A stretch of 64,000 nucleotides of DNA from Xaviernesmea rhizosphaerae (GTDB taxonomy: Bacteria > Pseudomonadota > Alphaproteobacteria > Rhizobiales > Rhizobiaceae): positions 22,948 through 86,947 of the forward strand of contig NZ_MKIO01000037.1 of NCBI RefSeq assembly GCF_001938945.1, in the 5' to 3' direction. Position numbers and translations under genes: made by a program. The notes beneath the pieces were generated by a model. The model did not search any database. It worked only from the letters and a program-made list of their open reading frames with translations, and was not told the DNA's origin. Below, in pieces: positions 1 to 8,022 of this stretch (positions within the stretch are counted from its first letter, which is position 1; each line of letters begins with the position of its first letter).

Positions 1-687
1 AAGATCGCCGCGCAGATCGGGGGAAATGCGGTTCGCTTCGAGCTTGACGGCTCGATCTGGATCAACGGCGCGGTTGATCGCAGCCTGTCATCGGACGGGC
101 AGGTGCTTGGTCTGGACGGCGGTGCGATCACACGTCTTTCGGCAGAAAGCTACCGGGTCGATTGGAGCAGCGGCCAAAGCCTGAGCGTCACCAACCAGGG
201 TGCCTGGTTCGATGAGGTGGCCTCGCTCGGTCCTTCGGACGGCCCCGGCTCCGTCGAGGGCCTGTTGGGTTCCAACACCAGCCGCGCCACCGATATCGCG
301 CTTGCCGACGGCACCGTGCTCGAGCATCCCTCGGAGGCTGACCTTCTCGGACGCTATGCCGAAAGCTGGTCGCTTTCCGATGGCGGCTCCCTGCTCGAAG
401 AGGGCGGTACCTTGCCGATCGCTTTTTCCAATCGTGGCCACGCCGATGCGCCCTTCAACGGCAAGTCGTCGATCGATCTGGCCAATTTCGTCGCCGAACG
501 CACGACGCTCGCCTTTGAGGCAGACCGCTCCGGCGCCTTCGGCACGCTGACGGTCGCCAGCGGGCAGCAGCAGACGGCACTGATCCTGATGGGACAGTAT
601 GCGGCGACGAATTTCCACGCGGGCGACGACGGTCATGGCGGCGTGACCATCGACTATCAGACGCCACGACCGACGCTGCTTGGTTGA
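1..687 (+). CDS. C-terminal part of a large secreted protein, likely the type I secretion substrate (partial)
   Basis: The reading frame is open from the first base of the window, so the start lies outside; 228 residues are visible before TGA. The first residues (V-R-F-E-L-D-G-S-I-W-I-N-G) look like the end of a von Willebrand type D-like module. The last about 80 residues, with the stretches LILMGQYAATNF and DDGHGG, resemble the C-terminal tail of large rhizobial repeat proteins that leave the cell by type I secretion. The exporter genes follow after 21 bp on the same strand, which supports that role. The function of the exported protein (adhesin, enzyme or toxin) cannot be told from this fragment. 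Confidence 0.7.
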   Translation, partial: KIAAQIGGNAVRFELDGSIWINGAVDRSLSSDGQVLGLDGGAITRLSAESYRVDWSSGQSLSVTNQGAWFDEVASLGPSDGPGSVEGLLGSNTSRATDIALADGTVLEHPSEADLLGRYAESWSLSDGGSLLEEGGTLPIAFSNRGHADAPFNGKSSIDLANFVAERTTLAFEADRSGAFGTLTVASGQQQTALILMGQYAATNFHAGDDGHGGVTIDYQTPRPTLLG

Positions 688-708
688 GACAGGGAGACAC
701 GCGCGCTC

Positions 709-2922
709 ATGCTGTCCGAAAACGATCATGTCCCGGTCGAGGAGGCATCCGCGAACCCGGCGCAACGGGACGCGCCTCCGCCTGGCAAGCGGGACTTTCT
801 GGCGCTCGTCTGGTGCCTGAACCTGCTCGGTCTGCCGGCCGATGCCGACCAGATGCTGCACGCCCACGGCGTTTCCGGTGCCGCCCGCGACGCTGATCTG
901 CTGCGTGCGGCGCGGCGTTTTCCGGTCAAGGCAAAGGCGATAAGCTCGCGCTACGAGCGGCTGGCCGCCACGCCCATGCCGGCGCTGGCCGAGCTGACGG
1001 ACGGCGGCTGGATCGTCATCGGCAAGGCTGACGCCGAGAAGGTGCTGGCGCTCGACCCGGCGAACGGCTCGCCCGAACTGATCGGGCGCCACGACTTCAC
1101 GACACGGTGGAGCGGCAGGCTCATACTCGTGGCGCGGCGGGCGACGCGTCTGTCGCTCGACCGGCGCTTCGGCATCGGCTGGTTCGTCGCCGCCATGACC
1201 AAATACCGCCGGCCGCTGGTCGAAGTTCTCGTCGCCTCGCTGTTCATCCAGGTTTTCGGGCTGATCGCGCCGCTCTTCTTTCAGGTCGTCGTCGACAAGG
1301 TGCTGGTGCATCGCGGCCTCTCTACCCTCGACGTCCTGGCGGTGGGGCTCATCCTTGTGTCCCTCTTCGAAGTCCTGCTGACCGGCATTCGCAGCTGGCT
1401 TTTTGCCCATACGGCCAACCGTATCGACGTGGAACTTGGCGCGCGGCTCTTCCAGCACCTCGTGGCCTTGCCGATGGCCTATTTCAGCACGCGCCGCGTC
1501 GGTGACACCGTGGCGCGGCTGCGCGAGCTGGAGCAGATCCGCCAGTTCCTGACCTCATCGGCACTGACGCTGATCATCGACCTCTTCTTCGCGACGATCT
1601 TCATCGGCGTCCTCTACCTCTATTCGCCCTCGCTGACGGCGATCGTCGCAGCCTCCATTCCGCTCTACGTGCTGGTGTCCCTGGTCGCGAGCCCAATGCT
1701 CAAGCAGCGCATCGACGAGAAATTCCGGCGTGGCGCGGAGAACCAGTCCTTTCTGGTCGAAAGCATTGCCGGCATCGAAACGGTCAAGGCCATGGCGCTG
1801 GAGCCCGCCTTGCAGCGACGCTGGGAGGAAGGGCTTGCAGGCTATGTGACCGCCGCCTTCGGCGTCATCGGCGTCTCGACGTTTGCCCAGCAAGCGGTGC
1901 AGGCGATCTCCCGCATCGTCACCGTCGGTATCCTGTTTTTCGGTGCGCGTTCGGTCATCACCGGAGAGCTGACGATCGGCGAGCTTGTGGCCTTCAACAT
2001 GATCGCCGGGCAAGTGGCCCAGCCCGTCCTCAGGCTTGCCCAGCTCTGGCAGGATTTCCAGCAGACCCGTGTCTCCATCGATCGCCTCGGCGATATTCTC
2101 AACACGCCCACGGAACCTGTGGCACAGCCAACATCGAGCCTGCCGCCGATCCGCGGCGCGATCCGCTTCGAGGCCGTTTCCTTCCGCTACCGGCTTGACG
2201 CCTCCGCCATTCTCTCGGATGTCTCGATCGACATCGCCGCTGGTGAGATCATCGGAATCGTCGGCACTTCCGGCTCGGGCAAATCGACCATCATCAAGCT
2301 CGTCCAGCGTCTTTTCGTACCCGAACGCGGCCGCGTGCTGATCGACGGCACGGATCTTGCGCTGGCCGACCCGGCCTGGCTGCGCCGGCAGATGGGTGTC
2401 GTTCTCCAGGAAAACGTGCTTTTCAATCGGGCAGTGCGCGAAAATATCGCCATTGCCGATCCCGCCATGGGCATGGATCAGGTCATCGCCGCTGCCCGGC
2501 TCGCCGGCGCCCATGACTTCATCCTTTCGCTGCCGGAGGGCTATGAGACGATGATCGGCGAACGCGGCGCGAGCCTGTCCGGCGGCCAGCGCCAACGCAT
2601 CGCGATTGCCCGCGCCCTCGCCCTCAATCCCCGTATCCTCATTCTGGATGAAGCGACTTCGGCACTCGATTACGAAAGCGAGGCGGCGATCCAGGCCAAT
2701 ATGGCAGCCATCACGCGCGAGCGAACCGTGCTGATCGTCGCCCATCGGCTGTCCACCGTGCGCGCGGCCCACCGGATCGTGGTCATGGATGAAGGACGCA
2801 TCGCCGAAAGCGGCACCCACGACCAGTTGATGCGGCTCAACCGTCGCTATGCAAGGCTCTGGCGCATCCAGTCCGAGGGGCCGGCGGCCGCAGCGCTTCG
2901 GCCCGTGGAGGCCAGACCATGA
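709..2922 (+). CDS. Type I secretion system ABC transporter/permease (HlyB/LapB-like)
   Basis: 737 aa inner-membrane exporter ATPase that would power one-step export of the upstream protein. Order of domains: a degenerate C39-peptidase-like domain (about residues 20-130, with no catalytic Cys-His pair evident, as in RTX-type exporters that do not cleave their substrate), a six-helix transmembrane domain (about 160-460), and an ABC domain. The Walker A motif GTSGSGKST is at residues 519-527; the signature LSGGQRQR and Walker B ILILDEATSALD follow. The ATG lies 21 bp after the substrate gene, and the stop overlaps the next start as ATGA, so the genes form an operon with translational coupling. 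Confidence 0.9.
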   Translation: MLSENDHVPVEEASANPAQRDAPPPGKRDFLALVWCLNLLGLPADADQMLHAHGVSGAARDADLLRAARRFPVKAKAISSRYERLAATPMPALAELTDGGWIVIGKADAEKVLALDPANGSPELIGRHDFTTRWSGRLILVARRATRLSLDRRFGIGWFVAAMTKYRRPLVEVLVASLFIQVFGLIAPLFFQVVVDKVLVHRGLSTLDVLAVGLILVSLFEVLLTGIRSWLFAHTANRIDVELGARLFQHLVALPMAYFSTRRVGDTVARLRELEQIRQFLTSSALTLIIDLFFATIFIGVLYLYSPSLTAIVAASIPLYVLVSLVASPMLKQRIDEKFRRGAENQSFLVESIAGIETVKAMALEPALQRRWEEGLAGYVTAAFGVIGVSTFAQQAVQAISRIVTVGILFFGARSVITGELTIGELVAFNMIAGQVAQPVLRLAQLWQDFQQTRVSIDRLGDILNTPTEPVAQPTSSLPPIRGAIRFEAVSFRYRLDASAILSDVSIDIAAGEIIGIVGTSGSGKSTIIKLVQRLFVPERGRVLIDGTDLALADPAWLRRQMGVVLQENVLFNRAVRENIAIADPAMGMDQVIAAARLAGAHDFILSLPEGYETMIGERGASLSGGQRQRIAIARALALNPRILILDEATSALDYESEAAIQANMAAITRERTVLIVAHRLSTVRAAHRIVVMDEGRIAESGTHDQLMRLNRRYARLWRIQSEGPAAAALRPVEARP

Positions 2923-4370
2923 CAACGCTTCCGCAGCGCTCCGCGACGGCCCAGATCATTGCACTTCCCCGCCGGGAAAAGGGGCTCGCTTCGGCCGAAC
3001 GCGCCTTTCTGCCGGCCGCACTGGAAATCGTGGAAACGCCAGCCTCGCCAACACTGCGGGTCACCTCCGGCGTCATCTGCGCCATTTTCGTCGCCACCCT
3101 TGGCTGGGCCAGTATCGGCAAGGTCGATCTGATCGCGACCGCGCCGGGCAAGGTCGTGCCTGTCGGCCGCACCAAAGAGGTTCAGGCCTTCGAAGCCGGA
3201 ACCGTGCGGCGCATTCTGGTGGATGACGGAACGCCGGTGAAGGCCGGCCAACCTCTCATCCTGATGGATGCCACGCTTGCCGGTGCCGACCGCGCGCGCT
3301 TTCGCGATGCGGCCATGCGCGCCGATCTCGACATTGCACGGCTTGCCGCCCTCGTCACGGCCCCGGCGCCCGGCATCGATCCCTTCGCCGGCGTCACGGC
3401 CGAGCCGGAAGCTATCGAGGCCGCGCGTGGCCGCTACAGCGCCGACAGGGCCGGCCGCGACGCGAAACTCGCCGCCGCCGACCGGGAAATTGCCGCGCGA
3501 CGGTTGGATGCCGTCAGCTACGAAGCGGAGATCGCCAGAATCGACGCGCAGGCGCCGCTTGCCCATGAGCGCACGACCATCCGCAAGAAGGCGTCGGACC
3601 AGGCTTTCGGCTCGCGGATCGACTATCTCAATGCGGCCCAGTCCGAGGCCGAACTCGTCAACCAGCGCCGGGTCATGCTCGAAAAACAGAAGGCTGCGGA
3701 AGCGGCGATGCAGGCGCAACTGGCGGATCTCGAACGCCTGCGCGCCGAAACGGAGCGTGACTGGCTGGCGGACCTGCAAAAAGCCATGCGCGAGCGATCC
3801 GAAGCCGCCAGCGAACTCGCCAAAGCCGAGCGCCGCAACCAATGGACCTCTGTCGTTTCGCCGGTCGATGGAACGGTCGCCGACCTGTCCATCCATACGG
3901 AGGGTGGCGTGGTCCAGGCGGGCGAGCAGCTTCTCAAGGTGGTGCCCTCATCAGACCATCTCACCATTGAGGCCGTGATCGAAAACCAGGATATCGGCTT
4001 TGTCCATCCGGGCGATCTCGCCGAGATCAAGGTCGATGCTTTTCCCTATACACGATATGGACTGCTCGCGGGGCGCGTCGCCCACATCGCCCGCGACGCG
4101 GATGCCGGTCCGGACGCGGCGCGGCAGCATGCCGTCTCAAGCCCGCGCGATGCGGCCGCAACCACAGAAGCGCTCCGCCGCTCCAGCGCGCTCGTCTATA
4201 CAGCGCGAATAGATATAGACGACCCGACGCTGATGATTGACGGCGTCAAAACCCGCCTCGAGCCGGGCATGGCGGTGACGGTCGAAATCAAGACCGGTCA
4301 GCGCACCGTCCTCGACTACCTCCTCTCCCCCATCAGCCGCCACGCCCATGACGCGCTGCGGGAACGATGA
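2919..4370 (+). CDS. HlyD-family periplasmic adaptor of type I secretion system
   Basis: 483 aa membrane-fusion protein linking the ABC exporter to an outer-membrane channel. A short cytoplasmic N-terminus is followed by one transmembrane helix (about residues 50-70), a lipoyl/barrel-sandwich half (APGKVVPVGRTKEVQAFEAG region), a long Ala/Glu/Arg-rich coiled coil (about 130-310), and the second lipoyl half and beta-barrel (SPVDGTVADLSIHTEGGVV onward). It starts in the ATGA overlap with the exporter gene. No TolC-like gene is in the window, so the outer-membrane partner must be encoded elsewhere. Its last 38 bp overlap, tail to tail, the end of the minus-strand gene at 4333-5028. Confidence 0.9.
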   Translation: MTTLPQRSATAQIIALPRREKGLASAERAFLPAALEIVETPASPTLRVTSGVICAIFVATLGWASIGKVDLIATAPGKVVPVGRTKEVQAFEAGTVRRILVDDGTPVKAGQPLILMDATLAGADRARFRDAAMRADLDIARLAALVTAPAPGIDPFAGVTAEPEAIEAARGRYSADRAGRDAKLAAADREIAARRLDAVSYEAEIARIDAQAPLAHERTTIRKKASDQAFGSRIDYLNAAQSEAELVNQRRVMLEKQKAAEAAMQAQLADLERLRAETERDWLADLQKAMRERSEAASELAKAERRNQWTSVVSPVDGTVADLSIHTEGGVVQAGEQLLKVVPSSDHLTIEAVIENQDIGFVHPGDLAEIKVDAFPYTRYGLLAGRVAHIARDADAGPDAARQHAVSSPRDAAATTEALRRSSALVYTARIDIDDPTLMIDGVKTRLEPGMAVTVEIKTGQRTVLDYLLSPISRHAHDALRER

Positions 4371-5028
4371 TGCTGGAGGCTGCCGCGTTCTCTATCGTCG
4401 GGCTCTGCTCGACATCCGGCGAGAGATAGAACCAGACGACACCAAGCTCTCGTGCCCTTTCCCGGCAGCCCTTGATCGCAGTGTGGCGCATGCGTTCGCT
4501 GTCGATTGGCGCCGTATCGATGACCATCATGACAGGGATCATCGCGCCGCCACGGGCAGAGACCTCATCGCGATGGGCGGCGAGTTTCTCGATATCGGCG
4601 ATGATTTCGCCTGAACCCAGGCACAGGCCCTTGCGCTCGCTCGCCTTGACCTCGATCGCCGCGCGCATCGTCAGCAGCGTGCTGTCATGGCTGCGCCGGC
4701 GCCAATCGGCACCGACCTGCCGTGAAAACAGCACGAGATCCGGGATGGGTTCAAAGCCCCCGCGAAAGGCTTCGTGCTTGCGCAGATCAGCTTTCTGGAA
4801 CAAGGGGGACACCGGATTGGCGATCCATTGTTTGACGTTCATGCCGAGCTGAGCGATCGGCACACCGGTGAGGCGCAGGCAATGATAGATCATGGCCTGA
4901 TAGTGAAGCTCGCCGCCCAGAACCTTTCGGCAATCGGCGACGATCAAGGGCCATGCGGCGCCGATGGCGGCCATGGCCTCGGCCGGCGTTTCCAGCGACC
5001 GTTCTTCGGCGCTGGGGGCGCTTGTCAT
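4333..5028 (-). CDS. Uncharacterised protein with PD-(D/E)XK nuclease-like signature, fourth gene of the type I RM operon
   Basis: 231 aa with no family recognised by eye. The arrangement E40-L-H-Y-Q44 ... P96-D97 ... E126-V-K128, with hydrophobic strands around it (PDLVLF, AAIEVKAS), matches the core of PD-(D/E)XK nuclease folds; a later D-I-E-K-L segment (145-149) also fits. The ATG overlaps the hsdS stop (ATGA), so it is translated with the restriction operon. It could be a nuclease, a nickase or an inactive DNA-binding relative; this is inferred from motif spacing only. Its 3' end runs 38 bp into the end of the opposing hlyD-like gene. Confidence 0.65.
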   Translation of the reverse strand: MTSAPSAEERSLETPAEAMAAIGAAWPLIVADCRKVLGGELHYQAMIYHCLRLTGVPIAQLGMNVKQWIANPVSPLFQKADLRKHEAFRGGFEPIPDLVLFSRQVGADWRRRSHDSTLLTMRAAIEVKASERKGLCLGSGEIIADIEKLAAHRDEVSARGGAMIPVMMVIDTAPIDSERMRHTAIKGCRERARELGVVWFYLSPDVEQSPTIENAAASSIIVPAARHGRGG

Positions 5029-6398
5029 GCCTTCGCGCCCCGCCCGCGCCTCCCCTTCGGCGCGCTCTCCCGCTCGGCCCGGATGCGGGCGAGCAGGTGT
5101 TCGGCGGGCTCGTCGTTTTCGTCCTGGGGCACCAGTTCGCCGCGGAAGGCCTTGGCCAGGATCGCCTCGTCCAGCCGGCCCACCAGCGCCAGCGCGCGCT
5201 TTGCCTCTTTCGCCAGCCGGTCGATCCTGGCGAAGGCGGATTCGATGCGGCGGACGATTTCGTGTTGTTCTTCAATATCTGGAATATCAAACTTATATTG
5301 CTCAAGCTGCTTTGTATGAACGTGCTGAATCAGGCTACCTGAATTCATTCCGTTATCCACGAAGCTCCGGAAGCGGGGGCTCTTGAGAGCGAACAGGCAG
5401 AACTTTGGGATCATGTTTCGAGGGCGAAATAGGCCAATTCGCTGGTTCAACATAAACTCATCCGACGCAGATGAAAGACAGGCTCTTGCCAGAAACTGGT
5501 CCTCGAGGCTCTGAGCCGTAAGATTAATAAGTATCGCCTCGCCTTTAACAAAATGCTTGGGGAATTTGACAGCGTAATTATTAGGGAGAAACCGCGAGTT
5601 TTTCGAACTCCAGAATACAACGCCTGATTCAGCTAGATTTCCGGGCCTCAAGAGCCTTACTCCAGACTCACAGTACTCGTCACTCGGGAATGCGCGCCCG
5701 TTTAAGGTCTCACCACAATCACGCCAAAATTCTAAGCGCCACGGCCAAATTGTCGCTGCAACTTTCCGCCACTCCCGCGTCAACTCCCCGCTGAACGCCT
5801 TGCTGAGCACAGCCTGCTTGTAGCGGGAGACGAGGGTTTCGATGCGGGCGAGTTCGGTGCGGGCGCGGGCGGATTTCGCGTTCAGCGCATCCAGCTTGGC
5901 CACGATGCGCTTTTGCTCGGCCAGGGGTGGGAGAGGTAGCCGAATGCTGCCGACGTCCCCTTTCCTGATAGAAGGAACGGTAGTTGCGACTGAAAAGGGT
6001 GCGAAATCGAGCGTTGTCAGAAAGCGATACAAGAACTTCGACTCAACTAGCCGCTGATGTGGTGTCACAGCCATACAATTGTTGTCTAGTACTGCCTCGA
6101 CATCCAGCAAGACGCGGCGATTGAGCTTTAGCGCTTCACCGATTTTTGCGAACGCGACCGAGCCTGCAGGGACAGTTCTCGCTTTGAGAGCAGGGAGGTC
6201 CGCACGACTTACGTAATTGCCGGCACTGCTAAGGGTGCCTCCATTTCGTTGATATGCCTGTGAAATGTCACGGACTTTGGCAAACGGCAACTCACCTGTG
6301 GCATTTCCCTGGAAACGGTCTGGAAAACCGAAGCCTGATGATATGTCTCCGACCTCGTCAACAGAGCTTTCAACCCACCCCTTCGGCAATTCAGTCAT
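5025..6398 (-). CDS. hsdS: Type I restriction-modification system specificity subunit HsdS
   Basis: 457 aa, the usual length. It has two target-recognition domains, each starting with the typical proline-rich motif (LPKGWVESSVDEVGDISSG near the N-terminus; WPWRLEFWRDCGETLNGRAF in the middle). Each is followed by a helical spacer with the LPPLAEQKRIVAKLD and IPDIEEQHEIVRRIE motifs. It directs HsdM and HsdR to a bipartite DNA site that cannot be predicted here. Start overlaps the hsdM stop by 4 bp. The recognition domains (about 5270-5760 and 5950-6300) are visibly more AT-rich than the spacers and neighbouring genes, as expected for modules exchanged by horizontal transfer. Confidence 0.93.
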   Translation of the reverse strand: MTELPKGWVESSVDEVGDISSGFGFPDRFQGNATGELPFAKVRDISQAYQRNGGTLSSAGNYVSRADLPALKARTVPAGSVAFAKIGEALKLNRRVLLDVEAVLDNNCMAVTPHQRLVESKFLYRFLTTLDFAPFSVATTVPSIRKGDVGSIRLPLPPLAEQKRIVAKLDALNAKSARARTELARIETLVSRYKQAVLSKAFSGELTREWRKVAATIWPWRLEFWRDCGETLNGRAFPSDEYCESGVRLLRPGNLAESGVVFWSSKNSRFLPNNYAVKFPKHFVKGEAILINLTAQSLEDQFLARACLSSASDEFMLNQRIGLFRPRNMIPKFCLFALKSPRFRSFVDNGMNSGSLIQHVHTKQLEQYKFDIPDIEEQHEIVRRIESAFARIDRLAKEAKRALALVGRLDEAILAKAFRGELVPQDENDEPAEHLLARIRAERESAPKGRRGRGAKA

Positions 6399-7942
6399 TC
6401 CGCCGCCTCCGGCAGCTCCGCCAAGACCTCATCCCCCAGCTCCGCCATCAGCGCCTCGATCTCCAGCGTCGCGGCCTGGAGATGGCCGAGGATGGCGGCG
6501 GCGATGTCGTCGGGTTCGGTGAGGCCTTCTTCCGCCTCTTCCTCCGCTTCGCGCAGCCAGGCGATGTCGAGATTGTCGCCGCGGGCGGCGATGGCTTCGC
6601 GGGTGAACGGGCGCCAGCGGCCGGCCTCGCCTTCATCCGGCCCGCGCTCGGCGCCGTAAGGGCTCGCGCCGAAGGCTTTCTCGAAGCCCTCGAAATGGGC
6701 CGGGGTCAGCGGCGTCGTCTTGCCGAATTTCGGCATCTGGGCGCGCAGGTCGTAGATCCAGACGGCTTTGGTGTTGCCGGTATCGGTCTTGCCCCGTGTC
6801 AGGAACAGGACGTTGGTCTTGACGCCTTGCGCATAGAAGATGCCGGTCGGCAGGCGCAGGATGGTGTGGAGATCGCACCGCTCCATCATCATCCGGCGCA
6901 GTTCCTTCCCGCGCCCGTCTTCAAACAGCACATTGTCGGGCACGACGATGGCCGCGCGGCCGCCGGGCTCAAGCGCGCGGATGCAATGTTCGACAAAGGG
7001 AAGCTGGTAGGAGGAGACCGTCTTGGTGACCGACAGATCGTCGCGCGTCGGCGTGCCGCCGGCCGGGCCGAAGGGCGGGTTCGTCAGGATCAGGTCGGCG
7101 CGGCCAAGCTTGGTGCCCTTGTCGGAGAGCGTATCGCCGAGATCGACATGGTCGCCCTCGATGTCGTGCAGATAGAGGTTCATCAGCAGCAGGCGCAGCG
7201 TGCCCGGCACGTTTTCCATGCCGTGAATGGCGCGGCGCTTCTGAAACGCCTGTTCCTTCTCGCCCAGCGCCAGATAATCGTCCGTGCGCGCTTTCATAGA
7301 GCGGTCGGCGGCGATCAGGAAGCCGCCGGTGCCGGCCGCCGGGTCCTGGATCACCTCGCCGGGCTGCGGCTGCATCAGGCGGACCAGAAGCTCGATCAGC
7401 ACGCGCGGGGTGAAATATTGCCCGGCGCCGCGCTTGGTCTCCTCCGCGTTCTTCTGCAGCAGCCCCTCATAGAGATCGCCGAACTGATCGCGATCCTCGG
7501 AGAACCAGTCGAGCTCGTCGATGGCGGTAACCAGCGTCGTCAGATTCTGCGGCTCGCGCAGGAAGGTGGAGGCATTGTCGAAGATCTTCTGCACCATGTC
7601 AGGCAGGGGCCGCGCATCGGCATAGCGCTTGCGCTCCTCCGGGCCGGCATCGTCACCGGGGGCTGGGATGAGCTCGTCGTCCTTCCCAAGGCGGGTGGCA
7701 GAGGAGCCGAGGGCGAGCAGGACGGTACGATAGTGACCGAGCCTGTCAAAGGGGTTCTTGGCCACCAGATCCGCCCAGCGCATGCCCTTGGGCAGGCTGC
7801 CCGTCTCGCGGTTGCGCTCGGCCATCATCTTCAGAAACAAGAGATAGGTCAGCTCGGTGACATATTGCTGATAGGTGATGCCGTCCTTCCTGAGGACGGT
7901 GCAGAGGCGCCAGAGTTTCTGGACGATGGCATTGGCGTTCAT
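6395..7942 (-). CDS. hsdM: Type I restriction-modification system DNA methyltransferase HsdM
   Basis: 515 aa N6-adenine methyltransferase subunit. An HsdM N-terminal helical domain (LRKDGITYQQYVTELTYLLF) precedes the methyltransferase domain, which has the AdoMet-binding motif DPAAGTGGFLIAA and the catalytic NPPFG motif; GQYFTPR lies just before. With HsdS it methylates host DNA; with HsdR it forms the restriction complex. It is second in the minus-strand operon, 80 bp after hsdR and overlapping hsdS by 4 bp. The acidic C-terminal tail (EEEAEEGLTEPDD) lies in a helical extension that contacts HsdS in this family. Confidence 0.95.
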   Translation of the reverse strand: MNANAIVQKLWRLCTVLRKDGITYQQYVTELTYLLFLKMMAERNRETGSLPKGMRWADLVAKNPFDRLGHYRTVLLALGSSATRLGKDDELIPAPGDDAGPEERKRYADARPLPDMVQKIFDNASTFLREPQNLTTLVTAIDELDWFSEDRDQFGDLYEGLLQKNAEETKRGAGQYFTPRVLIELLVRLMQPQPGEVIQDPAAGTGGFLIAADRSMKARTDDYLALGEKEQAFQKRRAIHGMENVPGTLRLLLMNLYLHDIEGDHVDLGDTLSDKGTKLGRADLILTNPPFGPAGGTPTRDDLSVTKTVSSYQLPFVEHCIRALEPGGRAAIVVPDNVLFEDGRGKELRRMMMERCDLHTILRLPTGIFYAQGVKTNVLFLTRGKTDTGNTKAVWIYDLRAQMPKFGKTTPLTPAHFEGFEKAFGASPYGAERGPDEGEAGRWRPFTREAIAARGDNLDIAWLREAEEEAEEGLTEPDDIAAAILGHLQAATLEIEALMAELGDEVLAELPEAAE

Positions 7943-8022
7943 GGCACTATTCTTTTCGGCTCAGGGCTCCTGATTGCGGTTGTAGCGATCAGCCGTCGAT
8001 GGTCAACGCTCGCCTTGCGCGG

